Shown here in pieces: positions 24,901 through 51,213 of a DNA stretch of 64,000 nucleotides. Origin of the DNA: Pogonophryne albipinna (Eukaryota; Chordata; Actinopteri; Perciformes; Artedidraconidae). Location of the stretch: positions 25,822,524-25,886,523 of the forward strand of contig CM053243.1 in NCBI GenBank assembly GCA_028583405.1, in the 5' to 3' direction. The notes beneath the pieces were generated by a model. The model had not been told where the DNA came from. It was given only the letters and a program-made list of their open reading frames with translations, and made no database searches. The position numbers and the translations under genes were made by a program. The stretch's first letter is position 1, and each line of letters opens with the position of its first letter.

Positions 24901-27827
24901 GAACGTCCAGCTGACCCTTCCTGAGAATATTAGTGAACAAATAAATCAAGGATTAAATCTAAAAGCAGGGAACTACAGGAACTAGAACGCAGTAATAGAA
25001 GGAAGATCATTCCTCATAGCTGCACAATCTTTAATATCTGTTGTGATAGAAAAGGATATTTCAATGGGTATTTGATATCACTTAAAATAAAACACATAAG
25101 GATATTTTTCAGGAAAACATTGGACCTAAATGGTTTTTGAGTTGTCACAACAGAGCAGTTTAAGAAACACCAGAGTCTGACTCTCACCTGAAGTGTTCCT
25201 TTGCTTCCAGAAACTGAAGCTGGCCAAACTGTATGAACCCTGCCTGCTGGAGGATCCTTTTGTGCAAAATCTGTAGTGATAATATATGAGACAATCGTTT
25301 TTTTACTTTAAAAAATATGGTCAATAATGTAACAGTTTACATTGAAGGTCACAGTCCAGGCAAAGCTATCATATTATCATTCATTTCTTGTAATATCAAA
25401 ATCATGGAAGGGCATTTCAATCACACATAAGAACATTTCAGTCATAGATTCAAAGCAACACAGTTCGTTACCTGGAACTTGTCTTTGGGGATATTTTGCT
25501 GTGCTCCTTCTGTGAGGATGAGCGCCTCCTCCACTCTGTGACTGGCCAGTAGGTCCTGGATCTGTCTCTCAAGAGGTAGCGGGACCAGCACGTACACGGC
25601 CTTAGTGGACGCCAGAATGACCTTTCCTAAAACAAACAACACCCACAGGTCAAAACTTCCACACTCTCAAACCAACAGCTGCTGATAAGCACTATGACAT
25701 CACACCAATTGGCTTGTTTAAATAAACCCAACACACTCTATTTGATTTTTAATCCCATAGCTCTTAAACTTATTTAGCTCTGGAAAGAGCCAGCTTCAGT
25801 TCAATGTTGGTTGTTGAAATGAAATATTCTATGTAATGGAATCAAGACAGCACCGCACAGCGCTATCCAGCTAAGCAGTGACACTTTCCATCCCTGGTCT
25901 ATTTAATAACAGAGGCTATTTTCCAATTTCAAACGATGAAGCATTTGACAATCAAAGTCCAAATGTATCTCCATTCTCTATAATCAATATGTGATGGGCA
26001 AATTAGAATAAAAAATGAATTGTCTCTAGTGAGCGGTGAGAAATCTGACAAATTGCTTCATGTGATGTCACTCAGGTATAAACAACATTCTGGATGAATG
26101 GAGTTAAAAAGAAGTGAGACCTCTGTTGGTGCTCCTAATCTCTGCCTGACCTACATTAGCAGCTACTAGCATACAACACCCAAATCTCTGAATGAAGATA
26201 ATTGGTCGAGTTTTCCTTTAAAACCATGTATATAGTTTGTTTGATTAGACAACGTAGGTGTCCAATATATGAGGATACCTTCAAAGTCTTGCAGAATGTG
26301 TCCATCTCTGAAGGAAAGGGTTTGTTTTAGTTGTTGGTCCAGCATGCTGTGGATTGTGATGAAGCTTTCATCCAAAGCCACCACGTACGGAAAACTCACG
26401 GCAGCACCAATCACGCTCTCCGACCAGTTGACTGGAGCTCGCTGAGATACTCCTTCTGCATTGGCAAACATCCCTGGGAGAGGATTCAGAGAAACAGTTT
26501 GAGAAACAACAGGGAAAGGTCATGCAAACACTTGATTTCAAAGTTAAAAATAAATCATTTTCAAAACAATTTACCAGCAGCTGCAAACAGGCTGGGACAA
26601 TTTTGGAACTATTAGATGCAACGATTGAGTAGACTGTTACAAATGGGTACATCAAATGTATGAAAAACTGCCAATGATTTGATTTATGTTTTATTTTAAA
26701 ACCTGGTGACTCATCAGTTTTTTCTGCCTTTGTGAAGCCCTTTGTAACCGGGATTTAAAAATATGTGATTGTATTAATATCACAGTCATACAGGTAGAAG
26801 GATGATGGAAAACCAGTAAAGAAAGTAAGACTTGCAACTGATTTTTAAGTACACAAATGTATGGACATTCAGATTGTTGTTGGTACTTCCTTGTTATGAA
26901 AAAAAGTTTTCTATTTATAATTATCTCATAAAAGTGACTTAAAAATGGTATGCTAAAATTCCAAGCACTATCCGCTGTCGTCTCTTTTGTTGTTTATAGC
27001 TTCTCTACAAAAACGCAATGCAGCAAATATTTACAACCTTTGTAAATGACGTCTGGTAATAACATCAAAGTCTTTTCCTCTGAGGGGACTGAATGAATCC
27101 TTAAAAAGACCTTTTCTTGTGCTGACTCACCCAGACCACCTGGTGCTGCTAAGAGGAACTCCTCCCTTCCGATCCTCTTCACAATGGGTCTCCTGTCCTC
27201 GCTGTTGTAAGGGAAGAGATCTTGGGAGGCTCCTGTGTTGTAGTTCAGAATCATGTACTGTGTAGCGAGGGCCAGGCACAGGAAGTAACCGTCCACACTG
27301 ACAGCACAGGGCTGCTCAGGGGTGGTCACCTCTTTGACCAGCTGCACTCTGTCCTCATACACCATGTAAATCTGCACCGTCCTTTTCTTGGAGGAGATCA
27401 CACCCATTTCCACACAGAATGGATCCCCGTTCACCGGGTTCTCGTTAACGCAGAACGCTGTCACTCCTCTGATCTTGGCTCCGCCTCCTGCTGCCGACGG
27501 CACTGTCTCCAGTGTCACCATGTCGACTAGGAACACAATCCCATCGCAGAGCACAATCAGACGCTCCAAGGCGGAGGCGGCACGCAGCTCAGCAACAGGT
27601 TTCTTGAGGCCTAGATATTTGTGCAGCAGCTTCTGCGCCGAGTAGGTCAGTTTCCCTTTGGAGGAAGTGACCTCGTCCAGCAGGAAGTGGTGGATGAAGC
27701 AGTCGTTGGTGCCCATGTACAAGTGCTTTCCACAGCATTCGATGCACTCGATGTTGATGCGAGCCTTGTCCCCCATGAGGAGATCTCTCTCCACAGCGGG
27801 GACAAGCTCAAACGCCTTCACACTCAT
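18932..27827 (-). CDS. tgfbrap1: TGF-beta receptor-associated protein 1 (CORVET subunit, Vps3 homologue)
   Basis: Twelve coding exons on the minus strand: 27827-27131, 26473-26279, 25626-25472, 25270-25188, 24920-24740, 24622-24462, 24097-24040, 23953-23810, 21525-21382, 20403-20244, 19934-19471, 19120-18932. All phases match and give 876 aa (human 860). The N-terminal third is a CNH (citron homology) domain starting MSVKAFELVPAVERDLLMGD and including DRVQLVKEVTTPEQP and GREEFLLAAPGGLG. The middle is helical clathrin-repeat/Vps39-type sequence (LDVRELISLYPLLLP, VDTALLKLYAEQDHDSLLDLL, HTHLAVLYLERVL). The end has a RING-like CHLCHNTFSEP...VHTHC. The protein works in the CORVET tether on early endosomes with Rab5 and was first named as a Smad4/TGF-beta receptor partner. 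The first coding exon has an acceptor 19 bases before the ATG (exon start 27846), so a separate 5' UTR exon exists upstream. Confidence 0.97.
20720..20870. repeat. Dispersed fish repeat
   Basis: Contains tgacctttgaccaccag, then tggtcaatttgaagaaattc and ataagaatggga, an arrangement I remember from many fish genomes. It lies in the tgfbrap1 intron between 20404 and 21381. The family name is not known to me. Confidence 0.5.
21898..22096. repeat. Three-arm inverted repeat inside the outer hAT element
   Basis: Arm 1 (21898-21927) and arm 3 (22043-22096) both are inverted copies of arm 2 (21942-21994). Arm 2 and arm 3 pair over about 53 positions with four mismatches; arm 1 and arm 2 pair over 30 positions. 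Core sequence: actggctggagcgcgggcac. Confidence 0.9.
22329..23318. mobile_element. hAT-type element nested in the outer hAT element
   Basis: Left end CAGGGATGGGCAA and right end TTGCCCATCCCAG are inverted repeats with one mismatch. The octamer GTCTAGAA is duplicated exactly at 22321-22328 and 23319-23326. Length 990 bp, non-coding. Sub-terminal GC-rich sequence (ggcggcccgcgggccgcatg) resembles Charlie-like hAT ends. Confidence 0.93.
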
Positions 27828-27846
27828 CTCAGTCACGGCATCTACA

Positions 27847-29299
27847 CTGGAAGACACAAAAGAGACAGGCTTCAACACAACAGACTTATTAAATAATCAA
27901 AATGATATTGCAAAACGTCAAAAAGAAATCACTGGCTATATATTACTGTTTAAAAATAGGATAGACTGCAGCAAGGGTGTGTCCCTCACTCACAACACAC
28001 TGCATGTCTTCTACTTGAAGACAGAAAAGGGCTCTTGTAAATTGTGTCAAACATTTCTTACAATGTTTTGGTATTTTAAAGATCTAACAAGTTATTGACT
28101 AAATTAAAAATGCAAAGAGCTGTGCTGCCTTCTATAACCTTTACAGACAATCTGGCACTGATTATTATAGATATGAATACATGTTTTAAAAGTAGAACTT
28201 TGGCAATGCTTAGTCTTTGTTGAGAACTTAACATCCACATATTAAAGTGTTTTGTGTTTAATATGTGTATAGCTTATCTTCTTCTGACACGTGAAAATAT
28301 ATGTGCTTGTTTTCTGTTTTGCTCTTCCTTGCCCTGCAATGCAAGTAGAGGGCTGGGCTTTGGGGTGTGATACTTGAATAGTACAAATACTTCTTAAGGC
28401 TTACCCCCATGTTCATAAATATTATGTGTTATGTTCATTTTACAAGACTATTTATTTCCTTAGACATAATTGTTAAAAGGGATCTGTAATGTATGTCATT
28501 TTATGGTAACAAGCTCCTTTACTACCATTGTATAGCTAACTCACCTCCTTACACAAATATTCTGTTATATCTTAAATATAAGTCAGTCATATTTCCAAGC
28601 CAGTTCTTTTAAAAAAACATTAGCTAAAACACTTTTCTCATGTAACGTAAGGTTGCTGGAGTGGTGACAGCAGCTAATATTGTTAACGCTAGCTAGCAAC
28701 AAATCCATGGAGGCTAACGACAGTAGCAAAAGACAAAGTTCAATGTTTAGCACTGGCTGTCTGTGGGAAGAATGTTTGGTTTACGTTTGGGAGAGTTAAC
28801 TTAAACATGTGAAGAAGACTTGGTCGTATAGGTATTATTTTAGATTTCTGTACGAGCTAGCTAGGCTAACGTTAGCTTATATAGACCAGTGATTTCAATG
28901 CTAGCTGGCTAATTAACACTTAGCACAGCTATATTTTGTATGTGGATAAAGGAGGGGCTTTCATAATGTGTCTCATTGGGTGACTGTCCAAAGAAAAAGC
29001 TCCCGAGATTAGTTTCCAACCAGCCTGCCCTCCCTGGAAAAGATTATTCCTCTCTGGTTCCTGTTAGCATACCTACCGCTACAGACAGCGCTCAGGACGG
29101 CAGGCCGGATCAACACCAACAGGCTCACCACTCCACAAACAGCCGCCCCGACATAAATGTACAGTCAGATATTACTGCCATGGTGCTCTGGTCGGCACCG
29201 CAGCGACAAACGTAAAATACAGCTTGAATTGGGAGCGTTCAGGTCTTCCTTGTCCACTGTAAAACACCGCCCATTTGCACTGAAAGTCCTGCTGGCTGC
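27847..29299. other. tgfbrap1 5' intron and promoter side
   Basis: No conserved protein frame. A coding-exon acceptor at 27847 shows that an untranslated first exon lies to the right on the minus strand. Several GCTAAC/GTTAGC/GCTAGC motifs cluster at 28680-28920. Confidence 0.4.
29074..29220 (-). other. tgfbrap1: Possible 5' UTR exon of tgfbrap1
   Basis: On the minus strand this GC-richer stretch ends at a plausible donor (TGTAGCG|GTAGGTATG, intron from about 29073). It would splice to the acceptor before the first coding exon at 27846. The start of the exon is a guess and there is no TATA box. Confidence 0.25.
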
Positions 29300-29308
29300 A
29301 GGTGATGC

Positions 29309-29876
29309 TGGCCGTTTCTCAATCTCGAGGATACTGGCTTCCAAGCCAATATTTCAAGGATGCTACGTCATCGAGTGCCGCCGAAGGACTGTTCCAATCT
29401 CCAGCATACTTGGAATTCCACCGAGGCCGCGTCCTTGGTTTGGGGGAAATTTCGAGGCTGCACCATACAGTCTATGGGCTGCACATGGGTAGACTTCGCA
29501 TCCTTAAAATCCCCACAATGCTTTGCGCACGGTCCAATTTAAAAAACCCTTGCGGAGAATGGCTGAACTGACGCAGCACACATTTAAATGTAAGCATGTA
29601 GTGGCGTAGAACATGTAAATATGTTACTTTGTTATCACTAACAATGTGTTCCCTGAAAGTAAAGCAAGTTCATAATTAGATAGACATCGTGAGGTATTTA
29701 TTTTCGGTACAGTTTATGTTGAAACCGTTAGAGAGAGTGGCACACTTGTTAGCCTGTTCCATTCTTCTTCGTTTTCCGAAGCCGTGGCTTGGAAGCATAT
29801 TTGCTTCGTTTCTGAAGGAAGTGACTTGGAAGTACGCGACTACCAAGCCAGCATCCTCGCGATTGAGAAACGGCCC
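29309..29876. mobile_element. Inverted-repeat MITE near the tgfbrap1 5' end
   Basis: Left end GGCCGTTTCTCAATCTCGAG and, inverted, right end GGCCGTTTCTCAATCGCGAG match at 19 of 20 positions, and similarity extends inward (GATACTGGCTT / GATGCTGGCTT). Flanks GTGATGC / GTGATTC may be a decayed target duplication. About 568 bp, no coding capacity, superfamily not settled. Confidence 0.8.
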
Positions 29877-30029
29877 GTGATTCCCCTGCTACACAGGGTG
29901 CGTTCACGATCGAGAAAAGTTGTTAGATTTCTTACTACTTTTCAAACTGATTTCTTAAATATTTCATAGTAAAGTCAATAATATTCAATGAAAGACAGAG
30001 GTGGTTATAGATGGATGAAGTGTTCATTT

Positions 30030-30092
30030 ATAATAATTATTATTATTATTACATATATAATAATAATTATTATTATTATTATTATTATTACA
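30030..30092 (+). repeat. ATT microsatellite, two blocks
   Basis: Runs of ATT/TTA repeat are interrupted by acatatataa. The sequence lies between tgfbrap1 and cul4a and is otherwise non-coding. Confidence 0.85.
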
Positions 30093-31416
30093 TATTTATT
30101 TGTATTATTTTTTTATAATTTTGCAAGGTATTGTGGGAATTTCCCCAAGAGACCGATTAAACTTTACAATAGTCATAAATTATCTTTTATCATTATGACT
30201 AAAAGGGATTTACAATTTCTGAGGGTAATTCAAGATAAAAGAAGTGGAGTTAAAAGGTACCATGTTTGAATGAATACATTTTGTCAACATAATAAAATAC
30301 AGAAACAACATTTCAGTGCACTTTTAAGCCTACATTATCGCATAGACTGATATATCCTATACTCCCCTTCAACATTGACTGTCCTGGTTTCAGCAGTGTT
30401 TTAGAGGAACTATTGAAATGTAAAATGTGCATGTACATATGAATATCAATGTACATATTGATTCATCACTACACATTTTCCAGTAATATTAATCAGGCGG
30501 CGGCCTATGTAAGAAATAAAATAAGTAGTCCATAAATTATATTATATCAATCGATAGAAAATAAATGGTCAACTATATTAATATTTGTTTCATGTTTAAT
30601 CACATCTGTAAACATAAGCTTAAAGTTGAACTTTTTGCATGATTCTTCGGTATGTCAATTCAATGTAATCAGTGATAAGTCGAAGAAATATTTATGAAAC
30701 TTAATCATATTAAATATGTAACAACAATAATAATAATACTGTGACTTGTGTAACTTTACCTCAAATACTCTTTATTGCTCGGTATAAATTAATTTAAATG
30801 TTTTTAATGTTTGAGCTCTCCAACAAACTGGAAGAAAAAAAATGACAGTGAAAGGTCAAACTGTCACTGAACGCACCTCGGCCGCTTTTCACCCAGGATG
30901 CACCTGTCCAACTGAACTGTCTGAGAAAAGCCATTTTGTTGTGCTAGCTAGCTAACGCTATGTGGGTAAAGAAAGCCACTAAAAATATGGGTATGTTACA
31001 TCAACGCTAACTCTGTCGTTTTTCCTTGTTTCTTTACCCGCGCAGTGATATAACTCTGTAAGTAGGCAGCACTGACATGGACTAACGTTATCCGGAAAAC
31101 AAGCTGAAGTGTTTAGAAGAAGACGGTAGCTGGTAGCTAAAGTGTGCTGCAGTTTCAGATAACACACTGTTAGCTAACATTATATATCTGTTTACTTCAC
31201 CTACGGTAGTTATGTTTTTTTTGTCTGATTGATTTACGTTAGTCAGTGTGTGTGTGTTTGTAAATGTGTTTTTAAATACACTTCGGCTGCCCACCAAAGA
31301 CAATTGGTTCAACAAAGAGTCTGTGACAGTGAGTAATAAACAGGCGACTGGACTACCAAACAGTAACTAAGAAAGAAAATAAGCATACAGCGTTGAACCC
31401 TCACGCCAATCTGATA
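30093..31416 (+). other. cul4a upstream region and 5' UTR
   Basis: No conserved frame. The right 500 bases hold several GCTAAC/GTTAGC motifs (30945, 31002, 31082, 31170). No TATA box was recognised, which is usual for a housekeeping cullin. The start of transcription cannot be placed from the sequence. Confidence 0.4.
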
Positions 31417-39591
<8,175 letters not shown>

Positions 39592-40339
39592 AGGGATACA
39601 GCTGTTACTGCCATGCTTTCCTCAGAGCAAGCGTACAGCTGGCCCCCCTAAACACAGCATAACGGCCCTCCAGCCACCCGACTCTCCTCTGGTGCCCATC
39701 TTCCCCTCCATCCAGGATCCTGGACGCATCGTCCCGATCACACAGAGCTCCAGAGAGACGAGAGACACTTGGCTGTACCGTTCCCACTCTGCGTTACCTT
39801 TAGTGGCTCGTGGCTGGGGGAGTGGCCCGGGTTGTTGATGGTTGGTTTATGTGACTTACAAATCTGCTAATGCAAAACTCAACTGAAAATGATTGGCACT
39901 TTCCTCTGTTTTTGTTTCGTTTTTTCCCTCCCAGGATTTTCATTTGTTTCCCCCTCTCCATCACGCTGTTCTAAAATCACTTATTTTCTACTATAGTTGG
40001 TTTGTCTTGAGTTTTAAGTTTATATTGTTTTTTTTGTTCAAGGCGTTCCCCTTGGGAATGGCTGCGTAAACTGCTGAGTGTAAACCTGGTTGGTTGGTAT
40101 GGCAGAGAAACAGCTGTTAAGGACAAAAAAAGACTGAAGAAGATGAAATGGGTCAGACGTGTTTGGGTATGAGGGGAGGGTTTATTGCTCAGAAGCTAAA
40201 CAACATGCAGGCAGGCCACTTGGGTATTTCTTTGGGTATCTTCTATGTTCTGACCAAAATGTCCTAATGTCATGTGCTGACGTTTTTGTAGATCAGATTG
40301 TATTACGTGTAAGAGTGAGACAAAGTGAACCTGAATAAA
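39592..40339 (+). other. cul4a: cul4a 3' UTR
   Basis: Runs from the stop codon to a canonical AATAAA at 40334-40339. There is no other coding sequence. Confidence 0.65.
40334..40339 (+). terminator. Poly(A) signal of cul4a
   Basis: AATAAA, the first canonical signal on the plus strand after the cul4a stop. Confidence 0.6.
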
Positions 40340-40359
40340 TGGATATTTAATGATTCAAT

Positions 40360-42063
40360 TCATAATTTGTAGATAAATAGCTAGTAGTAGTGTTATTTTC
40401 TTTATTTGAATACATGTCTTCCATCTTGCCTCTTTTCAGCTTGATCATGCTACATAGCTCAGTGTGCGAACAGTGTGCAACTCATTCAGTCCAATATGAT
40501 TTCATCAAATGGTGAATCTTTATTACAACAAAACAATTTCCAATGGGATCAGAGCAGATGGGCTTTAATGTATCAAGAATCTTGTCTTGTAGGCGTCATT
40601 GAGTTTTGCAGTTTAAGTATCAAAACATTGACATTACTAAGATCATAAGTCATTTAAACACCACAACACTATAATGTCCTTTTTCGGGCCTTGTATCACT
40701 CCCTAAATCATACAAGTAAGTTGTCCGTTCTCTTTCCAATCAGTTTTGAGTTATCTTCAAATCATTTTTGATTCAAAGGCACTAGGGTTTTAGTTTTCTG
40801 ATTAACGAGCCATTCGGGATTTTAATATCCAAGTTAAGGGAAGATGGAAATGAAAGCATATTTCTTAATACTTTCACGGCAGGGAATGTACAGCTTTTTA
40901 TATATCACTTGGAAATAGATATTAAATCAATGAGAAATTGTTGTCTGACATTCTAGTCTTAATAAAACAAGAAAAAGTTGAACTATGCAGGGAGATTTTA
41001 GCAGGGCCCTGATAAGTCTTGTGCAGCAGCATTAAAGCAGCCTCTGCGTTCCTTCTAGGGTTTGCACACCCTCGTGAATTGATGATGTTGTCAGCTGACT
41101 TCCCACCACACATGCAGCCTGCACAGGGTCTGTCTGGACTCACATGCTGACTTCCTATGTTGTAATCTTGACGTTGTTCTTCAGATGATACAGGATGTGT
41201 AATATAGCTGATATCTTGCATGGCATGCTAAAGTGTACTTTCCCATTTCCATACCTTTAACCAGGCAGCTATTGTATTAACAATGTTGTGTTTTGGTATG
41301 CGTTTGTTTGAAAAGTGTCAGAAAGAGAAGGCAAACAAACTAAAGTAAAATGTTGTCCTGAAATTGTTTTGGTGTTTCCCTCCTCCCTCATTATTATATT
41401 TTGTAGCCTTGGCACATGTAGCTTGTGTGAGTTCCCCGAAGGAGAAGTGTAATATTATTCCTGGAAGTGCACTATTTGTCTCATTATGTTTCTCTTTACA
41501 CCCACTCGTCATTATGTACACAGTTATGTAACTTCTTAATTAGTCATGTTTTTCAAACGCAGTATAGTAAACAATGCATTCCACTGTTACTCTCTGTGGA
41601 CTACGTTTGTGACGTTCATGTAAATGGAGCCTCAGACAGTTTATTAGGACTGCCTTTGATAGAGCTCGTGAAAGAAAGAGGAGAGGGGGGGGGGGCTCAC
41701 GTGACTGGGTGGGTGGCTCTTACTGCTACCAGTTCACATGACGATTGACGAGACATGGCTTATTCAGTCTGTGTGGCTGTATGACCGACAGCTAAACGCG
41801 TTTACCGAGAGAATACCAGCAGGACGTGCTTTAGGATTACTAAACAACGGGTTCCTGCATCTTTGGACAGCAGATACACGCAAACAACAAACAACAACAA
41901 CAACAACAGTGACGCCTCGCTTTAAGCTAACGCTCCGTCAAGTCAAGTGCAGTACGTCGCGTAGACCCACCTGCGCCCGCACCGCCGACACAACACCACC
42001 TTTGTGTGCTCGACGCCATCTATTACCCAGGAAAGAAAGAGAGGAGAACTGTGACCGGAAAAG
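40360..42063 (+). other. cul4a-lamp1 intergenic region, lamp1 promoter and 5' UTR
   Basis: No conserved frame was seen. The last 400 bases are GC-richer and hold the CLEAR-like E-box. A run of CAA repeats (41880-41910) sits in the probable 5' UTR. Confidence 0.5.
41696..41705. promoter_or_regulatory. CLEAR-like E-box upstream of lamp1
   Basis: CTCACGTGAC differs at one base from the TFEB/TFE3 CLEAR consensus GTCACGTGAC. It is about 360 bases upstream of the lamp1 ATG, next to a 15-base G run. CLEAR sites are known in mammalian lysosomal gene promoters, including LAMP1. Use by this fish is inferred. Confidence 0.6.
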
Positions 42064-49230
<7,167 letters not shown>

Positions 49231-50070
49231 GTGGACCCCTTCATTTCACTTCAGCCTGACAGACTGGGGGGGGGAGGGGGGAGAGCTAGTAATACACTGT
49301 GGACACGAGCATGACTGAATGAAAGCAGTTACTCTGGGGCGAGAGTGCATGTTTTTGCATATCCTATGTGACCTCTGGATATTTTTCTTTCACTTTCTCT
49401 GTGAGATGATGAGAAGCCAAAGACCTGCTAGTTTTAGACGGTGTGCAACTTGATGAGAATCACTGAGGGAGGCAGTTTGAATTTGTTGTGGCAAGTCCAT
49501 TGTAAGCGGTTTTCTTTTGTTCTATTAAGTTCTAGGATTTGGTTGATTTGGTTGAATTGCTGGTTTTATCTGTCATTATTTATAAAACATCATGAAATAC
49601 CCCATACAAATGAAGAGGAATTTGTGTGCAAGTAAAAACATTTTTAAAGTTAGGTGGAGTTACTCCTGCATGCTTATTATTTGTTAAAGCTTATGAGCTA
49701 AAGATAATCCTGCGCCAAGAAAAGGGAAAGCTCTTATTGTTTTCCAGCCATAATACTCCACAGTGAAGAAGACTGTCCCCAAAGCGCACTGAGGCAGTTT
49801 CATTCTGATTATTAAACAGTCGGGTTATTGTTATGTGCAGAGCTGCTTTGTGTGAACAATGTGTTGTGGTTCGACACAGAGTGCGACTTTGCATTACTAA
49901 AATGTATTTAAAGTAAAAGTAAAAAGGTGCATGGATTCTTTTTCCATTCTTGCTTTCCCCGACTCTCTCTTGAAAGATGTGTTAATATAAATTGTGATTT
50001 GATCTTTTATTTTTATAGAAAATGGTTTGATCTCGTTTTCTATTATGCATCCGACTGAAAGTTAATTAAA
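49231..50070 (+). other. lamp1: lamp1 3' UTR
   Basis: Runs from the stop to an ATTAAA at 50065-50070, with no coding sequence. An earlier variant signal cannot be excluded. Confidence 0.5.
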
Positions 50071-51213
50071 ATCTTAAAACTCCAGCACTGATATATCTTT
50101 TTGAGTATGAGTGTGTGGTATTTTACACCTAATACTCAGAGCTGGGATCAATGCAGGGTTATTTAGGAACAGTGAAACAGTCTATAAAATGTTACAGTCA
50201 ACAAAACCTAAACATAGAACCAATGACATTATAGTTTGAATATCGTTTTTTATTTTTGGTTTAATTCAGTTTTAGTAAGAGTGTCAGTTTTCCAACAAAG
50301 GTTCGGTTTGGTTAGAGCCAGGTTAAATGTCCCAGAAGCATGTGACATGATTAACATACAAACATATATATGGGTTAGAAAACCGTAGGAATGTTCATAA
50401 TATTTAAATATTTTGAAATTGGACAGTACACCTGAGAGGGATTGCTTGGTTAAATGACATTTGATCTATACAATATAAATCATGGTTATGTCATTAAACT
50501 CTACAAAACTAGACAGCATCCACATCAGGGATTCATTGTGAAGCAATATCACCATCTCCTGGAATGTCAAGTATGTTCATCTGTTGTGGTTCAATATCAC
50601 AAATTGATTGAACTTGAACTGCTTATTTTCGTGTTAGTTTAGGATAATAACCCTGCACAGAACAAACAGGAAACCCCTTTGTGTGAAAAGAGCAGCTTTT
50701 TCTTAGTTACACTTCGATCTTTTCATTATATCAATTATGCATACTATGACATTTGCTCAAATATTGAACACGGACAATAATCCATTATTCAGATTTTGAA
50801 ATGTTTGAAAATCTGTTTCTGCATAACTCTCATTCAGTTACAGCATTCGATTGCCAGTCTTCATTTACCATCAATTTGAAATACAGTGGGCCGACACATT
50901 TATCTGACCCGGCTGCTAATCTTTTTTTCTCTACAGTGTCTCTGACTTTTTGGGGTAAAGTGCATCATTTAACAAAAGCAAGCAACTACAAGTTAATTCC
51001 CAATGGAATGCTCAGCTCATACATCGCTAAGAATATTCTCATTTCACAACATAGTTACACTTGGGCTGTAAAATTGTCTTAAATATGACAAAGCCTCAAC
51101 AGCATGTGAGAGTCACTGTGACATTCATGTGTCAGTAAAAAAGAAGGTGCAAACGAGCACTCGGGGCTCATCCCGGTGGAATGTGTATTGAAATGGAGCA
51201 ACAGGCTGTTGGT
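50071..51213 (-). other. grtp1 3' UTR and convergent intergenic gap
   Basis: lamp1 and grtp1 are tail to tail. A minus-strand AATAAA lies at 50249-50254, about 960 bases after the grtp1 stop. Nothing else was seen. Confidence 0.4.

Noticed and set aside
27222..28098. Open frames opposite tgfbrap1 coding exon 1
   Set aside because: They are antisense shadows of the CNH-domain exon, which has clear homology on the minus strand.
28976..29571. Plus-strand frames of 79-111 codons upstream of tgfbrap1
   Set aside because: They run across a MITE terminus, have no recognisable domain, and lie where the tgfbrap1 leader exon is expected.
40922..41221. 99-codon minus-strand frame between cul4a and lamp1
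   Set aside because: No domain, no splice or promoter support, and AT-rich composition like the flanks.
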